Of a DNA stretch of 64,000 nt, positions 60,819-64,000 are shown one piece after another (position 1 is the stretch's first letter; each line of letters begins with the position of its first letter). A program made the position numbers and the translations under genes. The stretch is from NCBI RefSeq assembly GCF_017676345.1, contig NZ_JAFFZM010000002.1:372001-436000 (forward strand), written 5' to 3'. The notes below the pieces were generated by a model. It saw only the letters and a list, made by a program, of their open reading frames with translations, did not search any database and had not been told where the DNA came from. The stretch comes from Streptomyces smyrnaeus (GTDB lineage Bacteria > Actinomycetota > Actinomycetes > Streptomycetales > Streptomycetaceae).

Positions 60819-63518
60819 ATGAGACCTGTCCTTGCACGGGGTGGCTGGCGTCTGGCAGGGCAGATGCTGCTGCTCCAGGTGGGGGTCGTGGTGCTCGTCG
60901 TCGGGATCGGCGCCGCGGTGAGCATCGGCTTCTCGTTGCGGGCGGCCAACGCCGAGAGCCGCGACAGGATGCTCGCGATCAGCCGGACGCTCGCCCGGGC
61001 GCCCGGTGTGGTCAGCGCCGTCCAGTCCTCCGATCCCTCCCGTCTGCTGCAACCCGTGGCGCGGAGGATCCAGAAGGACACCGGAAGCAGTTTCGTGGTG
61101 TTCATGAGCCCGAAGGGCATCCGCTACACGCACCCGAACCCCGACCGGATCGGGCAGCACTTCGTCGGGAACATCGAGCAGGCTCAGCGCGGCAGGGCGT
61201 TCACCGAGACCTACCGCGGCACGCTGGGCGAATCCGTGCGCGCCGTGGCACCGATCGAGGACGACGGCCGGGTGGTGGGGCTCGTCTCGGTGGGTGTCCT
61301 GCTCCGTCAGGTCAGCACGGAGGCCTCACGCCAGATCCCGGTTCTGGTGGGGCTGGCGGTGCTGGCGCTGGCCATCGGCACCACCGCTTCGGCCCTGTTG
61401 GCGCGCCGGGTACGTCGCCAGACGCTGGGGCTGGATCCGGCCGAGATCGCCCGCCAGTACCAGCACCACGACGCGGTGCTGCACGCGGCACGCGAAGGCA
61501 TCCTGCTCGTGGACGGCGACCGGCGGCTGACGCTGGTCAACGACGAGGCCCGCCGCCTGCTGGAGCTGCCGCCGGACGCCGAGGGCGCCCGGGTGGACCA
61601 GGTGGACCTGCCCCGGGGCAGCGCGGCACTGCTGTTGTCGGGGCGGGAGGCCACGGACGAGATGATCACGGTCGGTGACCGGCTGCTCGCCGTTAACCAG
61701 CGCCGCACCGACGAGTACGGCGTCCCGGGCGGCACCGTGGTGACGCTGCGCGACTCCACCGAGCTGCACGTACTGACCGGCAGGGCCGAGTCCGCGCGCA
61801 GGCGCCTGGAACTGCTCTACGACGCCGCCGCCGACATCGCCACCACCTTGGACGTGACCCGGACGGCGGAGGAGCTGGTCCGGGTCGTGGTGCCGCGGCT
61901 CGCCGACTTCGCCAGCGTCGATCTGGCGGAGCCCGTGCTGCGGGGCGAGGAGCCGGCCCTGGTGCACGGCCTGGTGCCGGTGCGCCGGGCCGCGATCCAC
62001 GGCGTCCGCGACGATCACCCGCTCTTTCCGGCGGGCGCCGAGCTCACCCTGCCGCCGACCACACCGCAGGCCGGGGTGCTCGGCGGCGAGGGGAGCGTGC
62101 TGATGGCGGATCTGCGCACCGCCTCCCGCTCGTGGATGGCGGTGGACCAGGAGCAGGCGCGGCGGGTCGTCGAATACGGCATCCACTCCCTGATCCTCGT
62201 CCCGCTGCGGGCCAGGGGAGTGCTGATGGGGATGGTCAACTTCTGGCGCGGCAGCGGTTCCGAACCGTTCGGGGAGGAGGACCTCTTCCTCGCCCAGGAA
62301 GTCGTCGCCCGTGCGGCTCTCGGCGTGGACAACGCCCGCCGCTACACCCGGGAGCACGCCACCGTGATGGCGCTCCAGGAGAATCTGCTGCCCGGCGCCC
62401 AGGTCACCCACAGCGCCCTGGAGGTGGCGCACCGGTATCTGCCCGCCAAGGCCCTGGTGGGCGGGGACTGGTTCGACGTGCTTCCGCTGACCGGGTTCCG
62501 CGTCGCGTTGGTGGTGGGGGACGTCGTGGGCCACGGCCTCCAGGCCACGGCCACCATGGGCCGCCTGCGGGCGGCCATCCACACCCTCTCCGACCTGGAT
62601 CTGCCGCCCGACGAACTCCTGGCCCGGGTGGACGAGTTGGTCGCCCGTATCGATCAGGAGGAGACGGCACCCGACCGGACCCCCGTGGCCGGGGCCACCT
62701 GTCTGTACGCGATCTACGATCCGGTCGGCGGCTGCTGCACGCTGGCCCGCGCCGGGCATCTGCCGCCCGCGCTGGCCACCCCGGACGGGGAGGTGGAGTT
62801 CCTGGAGCTGCCGCCCGGCCCGCCGCTCGGGGTGGGAGGTATGCGCTTCGAAGCGGTCGAGCGGCAGCTTCCCGAGGGGAGCCGTCTGGTCCTCTACACC
62901 AACGGCCTCGTCGAGGACCGCCGACGGGACGTCGAGGCGGGCCTCGACCTGCTGCGCCAGGCGCTCGCCGGCAGTGGCCCGACACCGGAGCAGACCTGCA
63001 CGGAGGTTCTCAGGACGGTGCTGCCCGCGCATCCGTCCGACGATGTCGCTCTGCTGGTGGCCCGCACCCGGCTGTTCGGCGCCGACCAGGTCGCCCAGTG
63101 GGACCTCGAACCCGATCCGACGGCGGTGGGGCGGGTGCGTGCCGCGGCCACCGAGCAACTCGTGGAATGGGAGCTGGAGGAGACGGCGTTCACCACCGAG
63201 CTGCTGCTCAGCGAACTGGCCACCAACGCCGTCCGCTACGGCAGGCCACCCATCCGGGTCCGGCTGATCCGCAACCACAGCCTCTTCTGCGAAGTCTCGG
63301 ACGCCAGCAGCACCTCGCCCCATATGCGGTACGCGGCCGAGACGGACGAGGGCGGGCGCGGCATCTTCCTCGTCGCCCAGCTGGCCGAACGGTGGGGAAC
63401 GCGGTACACCCCGGCCGGGAAGATCATCTGGGCGGAACAGGCCATCCCCGCGACCCCTGAGCCGCCGCAGCCGTCCGAGCCGCCTGAGCCGCCGGAGCAC
63501 TCCGAACGTCAGTCGTGA
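60819..63518 (+). CDS. SpoIIE-type sensor phosphatase with GAF and ATPase domains
   Basis: The 899-residue protein starts at ATG 60819. Domain order is TM1 (about 15-38), an extracellular sensor (about 40-165, Cache-like with MSPKGIRYTHPNPD), TM2 (about 170-190), a PAS domain (about 215-325), GAF (about 345-520), SpoIIE/PP2C phosphatase (about 540-745, with GDWFDV, VVGDVVGHG and PSDDVALLV), and a C-terminal HATPase (ELATNAVRYG, GRGIFLV). These proteins control anti-sigma-factor systems by dephosphorylation. A Pro/Glu tail ends it. No partner gene is adjacent. Confidence 0.92.
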   Translation: MRPVLARGGWRLAGQMLLLQVGVVVLVVGIGAAVSIGFSLRAANAESRDRMLAISRTLARAPGVVSAVQSSDPSRLLQPVARRIQKDTGSSFVVFMSPKGIRYTHPNPDRIGQHFVGNIEQAQRGRAFTETYRGTLGESVRAVAPIEDDGRVVGLVSVGVLLRQVSTEASRQIPVLVGLAVLALAIGTTASALLARRVRRQTLGLDPAEIARQYQHHDAVLHAAREGILLVDGDRRLTLVNDEARRLLELPPDAEGARVDQVDLPRGSAALLLSGREATDEMITVGDRLLAVNQRRTDEYGVPGGTVVTLRDSTELHVLTGRAESARRRLELLYDAAADIATTLDVTRTAEELVRVVVPRLADFASVDLAEPVLRGEEPALVHGLVPVRRAAIHGVRDDHPLFPAGAELTLPPTTPQAGVLGGEGSVLMADLRTASRSWMAVDQEQARRVVEYGIHSLILVPLRARGVLMGMVNFWRGSGSEPFGEEDLFLAQEVVARAALGVDNARRYTREHATVMALQENLLPGAQVTHSALEVAHRYLPAKALVGGDWFDVLPLTGFRVALVVGDVVGHGLQATATMGRLRAAIHTLSDLDLPPDELLARVDELVARIDQEETAPDRTPVAGATCLYAIYDPVGGCCTLARAGHLPPALATPDGEVEFLELPPGPPLGVGGMRFEAVERQLPEGSRLVLYTNGLVEDRRRDVEAGLDLLRQALAGSGPTPEQTCTEVLRTVLPAHPSDDVALLVARTRLFGADQVAQWDLEPDPTAVGRVRAAATEQLVEWELEETAFTTELLLSELATNAVRYGRPPIRVRLIRNHSLFCEVSDASSTSPHMRYAAETDEGGRGIFLVAQLAERWGTRYTPAGKIIWAEQAIPATPEPPQPSEPPEPPEHSERQS

Positions 63519-63670
63519 GCACACCTGAGGTCTTCCGCCCCGCATGGTCCCCTCGCACGGCACGGCGCATGTCCCGTCGCACGGCACGACGGCCCGACCG
63601 GAGGGGAAAGCACCGGTCGGGGTCGGGCCGCCGTTCGGGGCGGATCGGGCCGGGCGGGTAGCGTGACTGC

Positions 63671-64000
63671 GTGCGATGGTTGCGATTCGGCGTCTTCGCC
63701 GACGAAGAGGGCTTGGAGTTCGTCCGGGACGTCATCCGGCGGGAGCTGGCCGCCCGGCGTGTGACGGTGGTCGGCCCGCTGCGGGAGCGCGACCGACTCG
63801 ACGACGGCTGCACGGCCGAGTATCTGTACGGCGATCTGCGGGAGCAGTGGAAGATCGAGCATCCGGGCCAGGACGCGGGCAGGCGGCGGCCGCTGGAGGT
63901 CGCGGTGCGGGTGAGGTGTTCGCTGCGGGTGTGGCGGGCGGTGCGCAAAGGCATCATCCGCGGTCTGTGCCCGGAGGGGAACGGTCCGCATGTCTGCCGG
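63671..64000 (+). CDS. Partial hypothetical protein at right edge
   Basis: Reading from GTG 63671 gives 110 residues without a stop to the window edge (VRWLRFGVFADEEGLEFVRD and on). It is charged and has no membrane segment. A preceding GGGCGGGTAGCGTGACTGC leader holds a weak ribosome-binding site. The family cannot be named from this fragment. Confidence 0.55.
   Translation, partial: MRWLRFGVFADEEGLEFVRDVIRRELAARRVTVVGPLRERDRLDDGCTAEYLYGDLREQWKIEHPGQDAGRRRPLEVAVRVRCSLRVWRAVRKGIIRGLCPEGNGPHVCR

Overview
The window is high-GC actinobacterial DNA, almost certainly a Streptomyces chromosome. The evidence is codon positions rich in G/C, frequent GTG starts, SpoIIE-phosphatase/ATPase sensors, SnoaL-like proteins, DUF2637 and DUF3631 genes, and actinomycete-type tRNA-targeted integration. 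It divides into a left chromosomal part (1-22.9 kb), a composite genomic island inserted in a tRNA-Lys gene (22.87-52.15 kb), and a right chromosomal part (52.2-64 kb).

Left part: the N-terminal two thirds of an HrpA-type DEAH helicase (minus strand); a SanA/YdcF-like protein; a TPR/Sel1 protein; a thiol-redox pair (DsbA-like and CcdA-like); a YhgE/Pip-like membrane protein; a MoxR AAA ATPase plus VWA protein pair (RavA/ViaA-like); tRNA-Phe, tRNA-Asp and tRNA-Glu genes with hairpin terminators; a DUF2867 gene behind two strong dyad operators; a TetR regulator with an FAD monooxygenase/SnoaL operon and several CGAAC-GTTCG dyads; a metallophosphoesterase; a small HExxH metallopeptidase; a lipoprotein; and a DEAD-box helicase just before tRNA-Lys.

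Island: the 3' end of tRNA-Lys is repeated three times as 46-47 bp direct repeats (22872-22918, 28644-28689, 52106-52152), so two units are stacked. Unit 1 (5.8 kb) has only the 3' tail of an integrase gene. It carries an NrtR-like Nudix regulator and a cassette of a 4-TM protein, a nucleoside-phosphorylase-superfamily protein (frameshifted) and a membrane-anchored protein. The first two share a 17-residue Asn-rich motif at C- and N-terminus respectively. Unit 2 (23.5 kb) has an intact tyrosine integrase, an XRE regulator, an Xis-like protein, a doubly frameshifted DUF3631 ATPase gene, DUF2637, MobC and a relaxase, but no visible FtsK/TraB pump, so it looks mobilizable rather than self-transmissible. 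Its cargo includes a Nudix protein, an XRE/ATPase/radical SAM/CYTH module, a SLATT-type membrane protein, a large nuclease-NACHT NTPase and several unknown genes. A 3' fragment of tRNA-Ser(GGA) inside unit 2 suggests an older insertion by another element.

Right part: after the tRNA-Lys-proximal terminator come a LysR regulator divergent from a SnoaL/SDR/hydrolase operon, a probable transposase tail, a membrane protein, a DUF4232 lipoprotein, a FUSC-family transporter, a hemerythrin protein, a small membrane protein, a large sensor phosphatase with its own ATPase domain, and a partial gene at the right edge.

The most interesting content is the defence-like cargo of the island: the motif-paired nucleosidase cassette, the SLATT protein, the nuclease-NACHT protein and the radical SAM-CYTH pair. 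Functional statements are inferences from recognised domains and gene order; no database search was run.
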